From assembly GCF_016906535.1 (NCBI RefSeq), contig NC_057378.1, positions 1,116,001-1,180,000 of the forward strand: a stretch of DNA of 64,000 nucleotides, given 5' to 3'. Both the position numbers and the translations under genes were made by a program. This DNA comes from Rhizoctonia solani. Taxonomy: Eukaryota; Basidiomycota; Agaricomycetes; Cantharellales; Ceratobasidiaceae. A model generated the notes under the pieces. It did no database searches. It was not told the DNA's origin and was given only the letters and a program-made list of their open reading frames with translations. This document shows positions 13,533 to 25,522 of this stretch, one piece after another. Positions within the stretch are counted from its first letter, which is position 1; each line of letters opens with the position of its first letter.

Positions 13533-15732
13533 ATGTCGACAACGTATGCAGTAGTTTCAGGGACCTTGGTCCTGACTTTTTTCGCGTATATGTGGCAAAA
13601 ACAGCGACCAAAACCTTCCAAAGTGCCCCTGCCCCCATCTCTTCCCTCTGAATGGCTGATTGGACACTTGCGATCGATGCCACCGGGCAGCGACCACACA
13701 TATTTTGCGAAGCTTGGAAAGGATCTTGGCAGTAGGTGTCGTAGCTTGAGATAGTCAATATATCTAATAAAAGGCCTTCCTAGGTGATATCATTTCCTTT
13801 ACTATAATGGGACAGACTACAGTTGTTCTAAACTCTGCAGCCGCCGCAAACGACTTATTGGAGAAGCGATCATTGATATACTCGGATAGGCCAAGTATCA
13901 TGTTCATCACTGACGAATGGCTGTGAGTAGACCCTCATCAATGCTCCCTTAATCAATTGGGCTTAATGCCGAGTGTAATTCAGTGTCGACTGGAGACATG
14001 CTGTTAGCATGTGTCCATACGGGCCGCGCCACCGCACCTACAGAAAAATGATGAATAAATTTATTTCAAAATCAGCGGCGACAGCCTATCACCTGTATCA
14101 AGAAGCTGAGATGCGCGCGTTCCTGAAAAGACTACTGGTGTCTACCGAAAGACTGGAGGATGATTTTCGACAGTACGTGCCTTATCTTGTTAAATAAACA
14201 CAAATTATTCTAACCGCGCCAACAATCAGAGTCTCGGGAGCGATTATCATGCGTGCTACGTATGGTTATCGTGTTCGAAGTGCTGACAATCATTTTGTGA
14301 CCCTAGCGGCTACGACAAACGCAAATCTCATGCGGGCGGGTTTGCAGTCGAGTAAGTTACATATCCGGGATATCAGAGCTGTCATTATCCACTCATCTCA
14401 TCGCACATAGATTCAATCGTAAATGTTATCCCGATATTAAAGTACCTACCCCCATGGTTCCCTGGAGCACAGTGGAAGCGCGATGCCCTTGAGTGGCGAG
14501 GTCAAAAGGATATAATGATCAACGAAACTTTTAATTGGACGAAACGCCAAGTGGTAAGTCGAGCTGCACGACTAGTCCGTTATGGTTCATTGTTGAGCTC
14601 GAACATCTAGCGAGAAGGGAGAGCCGACTCATCGATAGTACAAACACTACTGGAGGATATTCCAGAGAGTGGAATGAGTGTAGAAGACGCAGAGGATCAC
14701 ATCAAGCATATAGCTGGGACTATGTTTCCTGGTGAGATTTGCCATTCGGTTGCACTTCGCACCAGCCTATTAAATCTACCTTTCTCTGCGACTTAGCCGG
14801 ATCTGAAACTGTATGTACTTTGGATTCCCAAGTGACACTCTAACACTGGAAACTCTCAGACCGTTGCCTCGTTCATGATTTTCATATTGGCAATGACATT
14901 GTATCCTGAGGTTCAGCAAAAGGGCCAAGAAGAGATCGACCGCGTTATTGGAACTGACCGTTTGCCTACTATGAAGGATCAAGATTCACTTCCCTATGTT
15001 AATGCTATCATAGAAGAGATCATACGTTGGCAGCCAGTCACCCCTCTCGGTATGTTATCAGTACAGTGCATATATGCGAAGGAATTAACAGAAAATTACT
15101 GTAGGAATGCCACATCGAACCGTTCAAGACGATATATACAAGGGTTATCTAATTCCAAAGGGGGCGACTGTGTAGGTGCTTAAACTTGGAAATGATGTAT
15201 TACTAAAAATAGCTCGATTCCAGTCTTGGAAACGTCTGGTCCGTCTGCTTGTAGATATTTGCATGGATTAGGCCTAAGTTGTATTATTATAGGGCTATTA
15301 CAAGAGATCCGGAAGTTTATCCCGATCCCGAATCTTTCAACCCCGACAGGTTTTACCAGAAAGCAACTTCGCCCGCTCCAGGCTTCGGATGGGGACGCAG
15401 GTAAGTATTTCATGTTCTCAATTGGCGGACCAAGCTGTATTCGCCGACCTAGGATATGCCCTGGTCAATACATCGCAGAAGCTTCGCTCTTTATTGCAGT
15501 CGCCTCAATGCTGGCTGCCTTCACCATTAAGAAAGCCCGGGACGAAAATGGGAGGGAGATAACACCGACAACCAAGGCAAAGGAAAGTTCATTAGTATAG
15601 TAAGTCTCTACCTTATCGTATGTTGTATGTTCCAACTTAGAAACATACTTCAGTCACCCTGCCCCGTTCAAGTGTGATATCCAGCCCCGTTCGGCACATT
15701 ACAGCGCTCTTGTATCCGCCCTTCCAGTCTGA
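13533..15732 (+). CDS. Cytochrome P450 monooxygenase
   Basis: A membrane-anchored, haem-thiolate monooxygenase. The N-terminus MSTTYAVVSGTLVLTFFAYM is the ER anchor, followed by the proline-rich hinge 'KVPLPPSLPSEWLIGHL'. Helix C reads 'WRHAVS..GPRHRTYRKMM'. The I-helix motif AGSET is split over a 14-nt microexon (14797-14810). The K-helix ExxR is in 'IIEEIIRW'. 'DPESFNPDRF' corresponds to the PERF region. The haem loop is split by an intron and reads 'GFGWGRRICPGQYIAE', with the axial Cys. A last short exon reached by splicing near 15600-15656 gives 'HPAPFKCDIQPRSAHYSALV', the usual C-terminus, with the stop at 15730-15732. It resembles the class of agaricomycete P450s used in xenobiotic or secondary metabolism. 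The substrate cannot be told. Confidence 0.92.
14797..14810 (+). other. 14-nt microexon in the P450 gene
   Basis: The exon CCGGATCTGAAACT lies between ...CTTAG and GTATGT. It is required to complete the I-helix motif A-G-S-E-T; skipping it would break the frame and remove the oxygen-activation motif. Confidence 0.8.
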
Positions 15733-16836
15733 ATGGTTGTAAAAGTGCAGTGAATCCTGTCGAGGTTATCTTGTAAGCTGATTAGACTCAAATATATACC
15801 TTTTTGGATCCAACTTTGGCATCGGCCACTAGTAAGCACAACTAGGGGTTATTTAATTAATTGGTTGTGTGGCAAAGGTGTTAAAAGCATCTGTTTGTAC
15901 GAAGCTTTGGGATATGGTATAGTGGGACGCATACGGAACAGCTCAATAGAGAAGGTAGGCAGCGTGGACGTAGACGGGAGGCAGGAGCAAAGAAAGAAAA
16001 TATTATGTGCAGGCTAAGACTAGCTGATTCGAGAGAGTTATATGAGCCATGGGTAAGTGGGTTTATACTAGAGGCAAGAAGAAAGGAAGAGAGAGAAAGG
16101 CAAAGCAGGGGGAGGCAGGGGGGCTATCTGACAAAGTTTTCAAAATGGCCAGTGATTTTGGTAGAATTGAAGAGAGTCAACGTGCAGGTATGGAGGAATG
16201 GGAGATTCAGACGGAGTGCGTCCGGGCAGAGATTTGTACCTTATATCAGGAACGTGTGATAAGATGCGGCCCCAGTCATGTTTCGTCAAGCTCGATTTAC
16301 TGAGTAAAAGATCCTTGAATTATATTTGCGAGGACGTAATAGGTTGATCTTTCAAAGACAAGGGCTCGGCAGTATGTAAATTATGAGTAAACTATAATCT
16401 GACCGCCCAAAATAGCCATCAAGTTATCCGTGCAGGGCCCTTGCATATCAATTCCATTGTATAGATGGAGTAAAAAACCGATTTGTAACCAAGGCCACAT
16501 GGGCGATGAATAGAAGTTTGACCGTCCAACCTGGTCTGACAGCCCAACCCGGTTTGACAGCCCAACCTGGTTGGGTCCAACGTGGTCCACACCTTGGCTA
16601 GCACCACTCACCCATATCCAACACGAGGCCGCATGTGCGGAGCATACACGTACTCAGATAGATAGCCGTAAATCTCTATCAGCAAGAGGATATCCTGCAA
16701 CGTGCAGAAATTCTATAGAGCTACCACCTGAAGCATAAAATGAGACGTCAGCATCTCCTTAATCCAGCGCCTCTCCCAGTTCACTGCCCCTGTACTGCAC
16801 AGAATCTTTTCATAGACATAATCCAAACCGACCAAC
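15733..16836. other. Intergenic, P450 to coiled-coil gene
   Basis: No gene was recognised. Overlapping open frames at 16005-16303 have a low-complexity, purine-rich sequence and no clear start context. A small tandem repeat lies at 16517-16585. Confidence 0.4.
16517..16585 (+). repeat. Short tandem repeat, 18-bp unit, three copies plus a partial one
   Basis: The units are tttgaccgtccaacctgg, tctgacagcccaacccgg and tttgacagcccaacctgg, then a decayed fourth (ttgggtccaacgtgg). The unit is a multiple of 3, so a minus-strand frame reads through it as repeated 'VGLS', but no gene is supported. Confidence 0.7.
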
Positions 16837-17495
16837 ATGACCGAAAAGTTCGTCCTCGATTATGTGGTTTCGCGAGTAACTTCTTGGAAGATGTGGGACG
16901 TATCTCGATGGCGCATCCATATTAGCAGTTTCATCGAGTTTATGGCCGTGATGATCGACGAGCCGATCTGTCCACCTTCCGTCATTTACAATTTCCTATA
17001 CTACATGTATAAACGTGATCCAAGGTAGCTCCTATAACTCGGAAGTAACAACCTTTACTAACAGTTATCCTTCAAACCAGCCTGTTTACAGGAAACATAC
17101 CGATAATGACGCTGTATCGGGGAGCGCCTGTGGAGTTTAGGACGGGATTTTATCCTATGCCCGTATTCTTTTGGATACGCGACGCAGGTCATAGTCGTGT
17201 AGAACCACCAACGGAACCCCTGGTCCAAGAAAGCGACGCTGTTCGAGAGCAAGTTCTCAACCTGCAGGAGACCGTCAAGGCCCTGAGAGGGGAGCTAGAT
17301 GCGGCCAAAGGGGAGCTCAGCAAAACCACAAGGGAGCTCAATATGTACAAGGACGCCTTCGCCAATTACGTCAGGAGTATCCCAGGCTCGTCCTCGCATA
17401 TCTCTGCTGAAGCGCGCATCAAGACGGAACATGTACATGACGAGGAGGGATTGGACGACAATCGGCGTGGGGTCAAAAGGCCCAGATGCGAGTAG
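16837..17495 (+). CDS. Hypothetical coiled-coil protein with C-terminal basic motif
   Basis: Not recognised. Two exons: MTEKFVLDYVVSRVTSWKMW... to '..YNFLYYMYKRDP', then splicing AAG|GTAGCT to AACCAG (about 17080) gives '..SLFTGNIPIMTLYRGAPVEF' in frame. The C-terminal half has a heptad-like coiled coil 'VREQVLNLQETVKALRGELD' followed by 'AAKGELSKTTRELNMYKDAF'. The protein ends with 'RRGVKRPRCE', an NLS-like basic cluster. About 190 residues. The frame agreement and coiled coil make it a likely real gene. No function can be assigned. Confidence 0.55.
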
Positions 17496-17857
17496 AACAT
17501 ATATGCATAATACAAGTGAATCTTTTGTGATAAGGATAAACCTGAAAAGGTTGTATATTGTAGTGAAAGGGTTTAGCATAACGAATTGCCTCGAAATTAA
17601 CGCACTGATTCTGGTTCAAACACCACACGAACGTACAGTTACCATTCCAAGAAATTATCCGGAAGAGTTTTCGGGAAATAAACGAGGCCGACGACGGTGA
17701 AGTTAGATTGCTAATGACCCCTTTCTACTGGAGAGTAGCTACAATGCGAATGCAAGAAGCAATAAACGAATAATAGAAACAAACATAGTAAATTACATAT
17801 CAAAAAAGGAAAGCATACATGATCCACTTTACGAAAGACAATCGCGCTCGTACAAGC

Positions 17858-19702
17858 TCAATCCTGAACAATCAGACTATTCTCTTTCAGTAGCAAATCC
17901 GGCACAGAATCGTTCAAGCACTTTTCTAAATCTTCCATTAGTCGAGGGGCATCTTCCCCTGTACCATCGACCAGTATATGACATCCCGAGATCGTCAGCT
18001 TGGGAATGACGCGGTTTGTGACCAACTCGCGCAGCGCGGCGGCGGATATACTGCATCCTTGCAAATCGAGCGTATGCAGGTTCGGACACAGATACGCAGA
18101 TCTGGTATTAGCGCTCTCGTTTCCTTCTTCATTTCCATTAACGTTAGATTGACCATCGGCGGTTGTTGAATTGTGAGCCATGGTCTCGAAGAATTCGTCT
18201 CCAATATTCAGCCCCTGCCATGTAAAGGAACGCAAATGCTGCAAACGAACCAACATTCGCGGTAGTTGGGCCGGATTGACGAATGTACTGAAATGGAGCT
18301 TATCGACTTTGGACCGAGCAAACAAGTCGGTTAGAGCCTCGCCCACTTCACCAGGGTCACGGGTATATCCTTCCAACTTGACGTAGAGCCCGGGCTCGGG
18401 AGCCAAGAGAGGAAGGAGTAAGCATATTCCTTGGGGTTCGACGTGCTCAAGCCCAAGGATCTGGAGGCTTTTCATTTTGATGGGAGCAAAATTAAGTCGA
18501 GTCCCGATTCGGAGAGTCATGCGCCTTAACCAGAGAGTACGAAGGGCGGGGCTCCCGTTAAGAATACCCACAAACTGTTCGACAGTTGGGCACACGCGGT
18601 CGCTGATTCGTGAAAGGCGTAGGTCGACAAGGTTTTTGAACGCGGGGCCGCTCCAGCTGAGATATGTACCGTCAAGATCGAGTGTACGCAAAGGTTCAAA
18701 AAACGCTTCACGCTGTTCTCGATGAAGCATTCCCGGAGGAAGTGCGTGGGGGGTATCGCCGTGTTTGGGAGGCCAAGGAATTGTTATCGCGAGTGAACGT
18801 AGGGATCTTGGTGCTCCTTCAGTCAGCCATCGTGCCAGCGCGGCGTGGACCTCGTCTACCGTGTTCAGGTTCAGATCCAGGGAATGGAAATGAGTCTCGT
18901 GTGATCGAAGAAGAGGAAGGATTCCCCAGGCGTCGATTATCTTGGCGGCTGAGCCAGTGGTATTGATGTTCACATACAATGGTGAGCCTCGTGAGCGCTC
19001 TAGCCATAACTTGGCCTTTGCAAACGGTGTATCGGTCCGAGCCCCACTTTCTCCGAGATCGATATGCGACCAAAGCTCTCGAGTGCGAACGGATAGGCGC
19101 CTCCAGTAGATGTTAACACTTGATATAACCGTCGCCATGTCGGGTCGCCGAAGACGGGCTGCGATCGCCTGATTTTCGCCCTCTTCCTTGAGCCTCTGAG
19201 CTAGTGCAGTGCGAGTTGTTCGGTCGGCTTCGACAGCACCAAGAAATATATCGGTCAGGACCTCGGGAGGAAGCAAGTTTACGGGAGAAAGGATGGAAGA
19301 CCGATTTCGCAGCCCTTTCAAGGTTGCCCTCGCCTTCCATAGTCTCTGCTCGTCAATCGCCAGCGAAGTGAGCTCGGAATTGATGGCGACAAAAGTCTCC
19401 TCGAGAGCACATTCGTCCAAGAATGATGTAGACGAGCGTTTGCAGTCTGCCTCGATTGCCTCACAGGCCGTAACGTAATTTTGTGTTGCCCTCTGAAGTG
19501 CGAATCGTGCGATGGTCCATTGCTCGAGGATCCTAGTCCGTTGAAGCGTCTCAGTTCGATCGGTCGCCTCTGATGGTGCAATCGATGAGGTTGGCCTGTA
19601 GCTTGAAGACGGGCGTGGACTGCCTCCGCGAAGCTATATCATTCCGTAAAGCTGTTGATTGAGGTTACAAGCAGTAACACGTGTCTCACTTACCTGCAAC
19701 AT
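17858..19702 (-). CDS. F-box-like protein with leucine-rich repeats
   Basis: 594 residues in two coding exons. The first exon is only 9 nt (ATG TTG CAG, 19694-19702). Its GTAAGT donor splices to ATAG at 19634, giving MLQLRGGSPRPSSSYRPTS and a continuous frame. A helical N-terminal stretch precedes the F-box-like motif 'SPVNLLPPEVLTDIFLGAV', where 'LPPEVL..IF' is the core. It continues with irregular leucine-rich repeats ('LRSLAITIPW', 'LRTLDLDGTYLSW', 'LRTLWLRRMTLR', 'LHTLDLQGCSIS', 'IPKLTISGCHI'). Such proteins are very numerous in Agaricomycetes and are presumed SCF ubiquitin-ligase adaptors. The Trp often found in the family is present in 'VNIYWRRLSVRTRELW'. Target unknown. Confidence 0.85.
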
Positions 19703-21809
19703 TGCCAGCAGTTAGTATTTTGAGTATTTTTGACCGTAGAATATGAGAAGCTGGATAAATAGATCCAGGCGTGAGTCGCTCCCAAATATGAGAATACCAG
19801 ACAATCATTTCGATTTAAATGGCTGAGAGGCGTCGGGTACCCACCTTATAAATGATGCCTACGCGGGCGAAGGTACTGAGATCCGAGCCGTCGAGTCAAC
19901 GGTCGACGATCAGAGTCTCCAAGGAATGTGAACCGAAGCTTGGTAATCGACTCCAATCACCTCCAATGGGTCAACTAGACGGATTTAATACTTGAGGCTA
20001 TGACGTCGCGAATCAATCAAAAACGTCGCCTAGGCGGATTCTAGCCAATAAGCTAATGGTGGGTCAAGTCAAGGACAGACCGTCAAGAAGAATTGAAAAG
20101 GCGGGCCGAATGAAAACCGATGTGGTAGAAGGAAAAGGGACAGGAAAAATAACGCCTGGACGCATTTCCATCGCGTCGAAAACATGTAACAGGGCGTACG
20201 CGTATTGCCATTATCGTCGCCGAATTTGTCAGCAAACACCCATTTTAGGTGAGCGATCGGCCGGCGGTAACGCACCGTATCGTAAACTCACGGCTGAGCA
20301 CTGGTCGCGGCTGGGAACTCACAAAGACAGTAAATAAGGTGTTTCAATTCTATACACTTTTAGGTTACTATACATGTAAGAAAAGTAAATTAGGTCGAGA
20401 TTGTTCGTTGTTCACTCCGAGATGAAGAGTCGGATCACGACGATAGTCCCAACAACCGTATTCTGCCCCCCCTTGTGTTCATCACCTAGTTCAACAAAAA
20501 GTCAGTTTCAACAACTCAAATATCTCGATATAAGTAAAGCGAATCAGGGCTCTCAAGCGTATTATAGAGAACCAGGCAATGCTGTCGTCAAATTGAATTC
20601 CGTCTGGTGCACAGCAAAAACTCATCACAAACACAAAGGTGTTGCGTGTGGCGAAACGTAGAAAGGGAGCTTACCTTGAAGGAGGGACCGTCTAGGAGGG
20701 TAGGGAAGCGGAAGCGACAAAATTTAAACCTGTGATATGCTGATGTAATACTATGGTTATAGTCAGGACCATGGCCTCCTCGAACCAGCGTGATTGGATT
20801 GACTTGCTCCAATCGTAAGTTGTATGAATTTCAAGCCATAATGGGCTATTTAGACCATTTTTGAACATTTCAACCACCACTGATATGGCTGTTTAAGGCC
20901 TCAATATGCCCTTGTGATTGCACTTTCATTGGCTCACGCCGAGTTGAGTATTTTGATTTAGCTGTGCCATGATTGATTTGAATGATGATAATGACCCTCT
21001 TCTTCAACACCTTCATCTAGGCGTTATCAGTATTCCACAGGGTATCAGGATTGACGGGAGCAACCATGTTTTTGATCTCAAACTTGCGGTTACTCCTAGA
21101 CTCTGTGGGATCTGCCGTACACGTAAGCCAAGGTTTTAATACTGAGTTGTGACCCATGCCTGATCATAAGTATTCGGAAAGTTTTCCGGAGATCGCTTCA
21201 AGAAACCTCATACACAGTAGACTCAGAACCGTTAGTTTGAAGAAGCGTCCTAACGCAGAGCTTTTGTATTTACTATTCTTAAATTTTTTATATGTCGTGT
21301 TGTGCTATCAATGATGGTAATAAAGCTGCGGTATCCAGCACAGAAAACGCAGGTACGAAAGAATCTAGCTTTCTATAACGCATATATTCACTTTTACATG
21401 GATGTTTACATGGTCTACCATGGATTTAAGGGAGCCCTGGCACAAAACTCGGTGATTAGCCTTTGCCGAGCGGTAAATATTTCCAATCGACTGGGGTTAC
21501 CTTCAACCAGCATGGTTTAGGACTGTGGATTCCGCTGCAGGAAGGTGATCCCAAAGAACCACCACTACAATTGATGGGCGCTCTCTGGGAGCTCTCCTGC
21601 AGAGCTTCCCTTGCAAGGAGAAGTGCTCTCGTAGTTCCCATGACCACTCAAGCCCTTAGGGGCCCCGAGGGGTTTCCTGATGGAGATACGATTGGGGATG
21701 ATCAAGTTGCCTTGGATATTGCATATATTATCATGTGCGTAGTTAAACTATATAAATTTCCTCCCTGAATTACACCCCCCAACCCTCGTCCCGGCTAGAA
21801 CAGTCACTT
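19703..21809. other. Intergenic region, 2.1 kb, no firm gene
   Basis: It holds the F-box promoter and the upstream region of the kelch-kinase gene. Open frames at 20056-20337, 20401-20661 and 21463-21768 show no recognisable motif. The frame at 21463-21768 is the longest without stops (101 codons) and could be an unrecognised upstream exon or a decayed repeat. Confidence 0.35.
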
Positions 21810-24713
21810 ATGCAACAAGAACACACCAATAATACCATGCTTGAGATGAACACAGACACTGTGCCAGTGCCAGTTTCAATGGATGTCTCTCTCTGGTCCA
21901 CTCATGATCTGGAAATCATTATATCCGAACACAAGTACCTGCCTGGGAAAGAATGGCTCAAGAATCTTTCACTACTAGAGCCACGGACCAGTCATTCATC
22001 TTCAGTAGTAGCAAGCCCATCTGGCGATATATTTATATTTGGCGGGAAGGTAGATGGTCAGCTCAAGAACGATACATGGTTAATCAGGTTCTCCGAATGC
22101 CTTAATACGAAACCTAGCTCAATGGAGATCGCGAACTTATGAAAATGACGGCACGTCTGGTGCAGACTACTGGAACAGTACCTAGCCCACGACATGATCA
22201 TGCAAGCGTACTCACGGAAAAATGGCTAGTTGTATGGGGTGGCGATACTGGGTTGCCTCAGAGCGACAATAACGTTTATCTGTTGGATATTAGTGAGTAT
22301 CTTCACCCAACCTATCTATATTCTACTCGAATTTTGATTAACTCGTAGCTACGTACGTGTGGTCTCGACTGGATCTCCAACCTGCGCCGTGCCCTCGTGG
22401 AAGTCATCCCGTATGTATATGCCAAAACCAGCTCGTTGCTTTTGGTGGATGCGACGATCATGGCCGTAGTCTTAATGATTTATGGAGTTTGGATCTAGAC
22501 TCGTGTATGTCAATTAGTTAGTTAATTCAAATGCTTATTATAGCCTCCAACAGTGACACAGAAGACAGCCAAATGGAAAGAAATCAAAGTTTCACGAGGC
22601 CGATCGCCATTCAAGAGACATGACCATGCCATGGTTGCATATAAAAACAAACTATACGAGTGAGTTCATGTACGATTCCCTAATTAAAGACTTATTTACA
22701 GCCATTGCTGCTGTTTATTTTCTGCGAATCGTGACTTAGGTTTGGTGGATACTACGACGGTGATGCTATATTCAACGACACATGGTGCTTTGATATGAAT
22801 ACTAAAACCTGGACTGAGTTGGATTGCACCGGGCCCACTCCTCCACGCCGGTCAGGACATGCAGTGGCCCTTGTTGGGGACGTCGTATACATGTTTGGAG
22901 GGTGGCCAGACCATGGAGAGCTAGGAAATACTTGGTGCTTTAGAATCACTGGTATGTATGACTTGATGTACATCCTCGTTACTATGGTAGAATAATTCAT
23001 TTTCGGGAACAGAAAAAAGGTGGTACCCGCTCCCTGACATGGGTTTACGGCCCTCATTAAGCCTAGGACATACCCTGGCGACAATTGGAGATCGAGTGAT
23101 CTACGTTGGGCAGGGGGAGATATATGACGAGCAAACTAGCAAGCCCCGACTTATTTACGTTTTGGATACAGGTAAGGTATTGATTGTTATTATGGGGCGG
23201 GGAAGTTCAAGTAACAACCTTGGCAATATTTCAACGCCCTACCAATCTCACACTCAAGCTTCTATTCTAGTATCTAACTATTTGTCTCAAAGCCAGCATT
23301 AATTTGCACCCCGAAAACTCGGGTGAAGGAAGAGTTACTCCTGATACCATTACCGGTGTTATGGTATGCAAATACTTTCATCTGGAATATAACACCTGAC
23401 TCAAAGGATGATTTTAGCCTATCACAGAAGTATTTACACATCTCACGAGCCACAACTGTCACGATATCACCCAAGAGTTCAATGAGTCTCATATAACTCA
23501 ATATCCCGTCTCGAATGGCGGAAACGGCGATGTGTATCGTGCTGAACTACATGATGGCAGTCCAGTGGCGGTAAAGTGTGCCCGTATCCAGGTAGAGCGC
23601 ACCGACGAAGGAAGAAAACTAATAAAGGTGCCGTAACTTTGTCCCACCGACCGAAAGCTGACATGTAAGATAGCGCATGGCCCACGAATTGTATGTATGG
23701 TCGAAATGCCGACACCCAAACGTTCTTGAGTTGCTGGGTATCACGCAGTTTCGAGGCCAGATTGCCATGGTGTCGCCGTGGCTGGCGAGAGGACATTTGA
23801 GGCAATTCCTTAGCCAAAACCCAGACGTAGATCGCTGCGCATTGGTAAGTATGCCATATATTTGACGTCTAATACAATCAAACTTAGGGGCGGGGGTGAA
23901 CGAAGTGCGTGCAAATTGCAGACGGAGTACACTATTTACATGAAGAATCAATCGTAAGTACTCCATTTGTGGAGGTATCGCGCATTGTTTATATCGAATC
24001 AATAAATTACCTAGGTTCATGGAGACTTGAAGCCTGTAAGTGATCAAACCTGCAATCTCTTAACTGTAGTTTGTTAATAGGTGTATCTTTCGCATCGGCA
24101 GGAGAATATTCTGATATCAGACGACTACATCCCCAAGTTGACCGACTTTGGGAATGCAATGTTGACGGAATATACTCTCCAGTTCACGCAGACCACTTCT
24201 AAAATAGGCTTTTCTCTGCGATATGCAGCGAGTGCTTTGGTTTGTTGGCCAACATGGCGTTAATGTGTTGTTATAGGCTCCAGAAATTATTGAGGAGGAG
24301 AAAGCAACGCAAGCAAGCGATGTCTTTGCTCTTGGGATGGTATGTGTATTCATACAAGAAGATCGGTATATAAGTAGTGATATGCTATTAGGTTATATAC
24401 GTATGTGAGGCTTAGGAATCTGTTTGCGGAATTCACTTCAATGTCTTTTGTCCAGGAGGTGATTGCACGAACGGTACCTTATGGTCAGGCAAAAGACCCA
24501 GCAATCGTCAGAAACATAACCATTGGAAAGTATCCTTCTCGTCCCGAAATGTATATGCCAAGTGGCGTGGAACAAGCGGACCTTTTATGGGATATGATCA
24601 CCCGCTGCTGGGCATTCGGTCCTAATGAAAGACCGAAGGCACGGGAGATAAAAGACGTGGTGCGTAGTTCAGATATACCAGGAGATCAATACCAAAATGC
24701 AAGTTTCAGATGA
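21810..24713 (+). CDS. Kelch-repeat beta-propeller fused to a TKL-type protein kinase
   Basis: A multi-exon gene. Six kelch-like blades can be read: 'SGDIFIFGGKVDGQLKNDTW', 'WLVVWGGDTG', 'NQLVAFGGCDDHGRSLNDLW', 'NKLYEFGGYYDGDAIFNDTW', 'DVVYMFGGWPDHGELGNTW' and 'DRVIYVGQGEIYDE'. After an intron-rich linker the kinase domain begins: Gly loop 'NGGNGDVYRAEL', Lys in 'SPVAVKCARI', 'CRHPNVLELLGI', catalytic loop 'VHGDLKPENILIS' (split by introns), 'KLTDFGNAML', 'YAAPEIIEEE' and the C-lobe 'DMITRCWAFGPNERPKAREI'. The HRD arginine is Gly, an 'HGD' loop as often seen in fungal TKL expansions; catalytic Asp, Lys and DFG are kept. At 22100-22142 the frame changes between blades 1 and 2 and needs a very short intron (30-41 nt) or is a frameshift. 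Kelch-kinase fusions are a known expansion in some Agaricomycetes. Presumably a cytoplasmic signalling protein; the ligand is unknown. Confidence 0.8.
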
Positions 24714-24984
24714 CTAGAGTAACACCGAATGGATTACTTGAAAACACGAGCTGAACAATGCCAACAAAACTGTATTTATTTCCGGGGACTAAACACATCT
24801 TTTCAATGATTGGAGGGAGCGCGTTCCGAATATCTCTGAGGATAGTATAGTCTAGGAACTAAATATATTAAGATCGAAGCCTTGCCCAGGGCCGAAGCTC
24901 GATGGTAAAATTCCGGCCCCCAATCAGTTTCAGCTAGCATACACAAGCGTTTTTATCCATAAAACTCAACTTGTCGTCTCATAG

Positions 24985-25412
24985 GCCATACTCGACACGG
25001 AGTATCCCAAAAACGAAAACGCTAACGAAAACGTCGATGAATTGATTGACTCCATTAGATCTTTTCGTGATGCTAGTGCGATTACCTGTTTCGATAGAGT
25101 ACCGGTTCTTTTAATAGGCAGGCTATTCGAGCAGTAAGTTTCATAGCATATATCATATATATCAGAGAGCTTGAAATCTCCAAATTCGAGGGGGTATTTT
25201 TTCACAACGAGCAGGTCAATAAATACATATAGTTGGTGCTGGCACGGTCACTTTTCCTATCCCGAGCTGAAAAGCGCGAATACGAGGATAGTGCCTCGCT
25301 CTCCATACATCATTCCGACCAAGCAGAGTCTGAGCAGCTCTCCACCCTCGTTCAAGTCAAGTATCACACGAGGATCCTCCGGACCCACCCGCCGCAATTC
25401 ACTTGTCACCAT
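24985..25412 (+). pseudogene. Possible coding remnant or unrecognised exons
   Basis: Two stretches look coding: 24985-25133 reads 'AILDTEYPKNENANENVDEL' and on to 'DRVPVLLIGRLFE', bounded by CATAG and GTAAGT. A second stretch from about 25233 reads 'VLARSLFLSRAEKREYEDSA' and stops at 25412. The two frames do not join cleanly: the donor phase favours a Ser/Pro-rich frame instead. No start exon was found. It may be a truncated or decayed gene downstream of the kelch-kinase. Low certainty. Confidence 0.25.
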
Positions 25413-25522
25413 TAAACATTGGAATCCATATTCAAAACAGAAAAAGGGGCGTACAAATCTAGAATCGTGAACTAATCAAAAAATATCATAACATCACTCG
25501 TTCTCTCATGTTTACGAATAAA

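Noticed and set aside
21463..21768. 101-codon plus frame upstream of the kelch-kinase
   Set aside because: No domain recognised and no clear junction to the kelch exon; left as unexplained.
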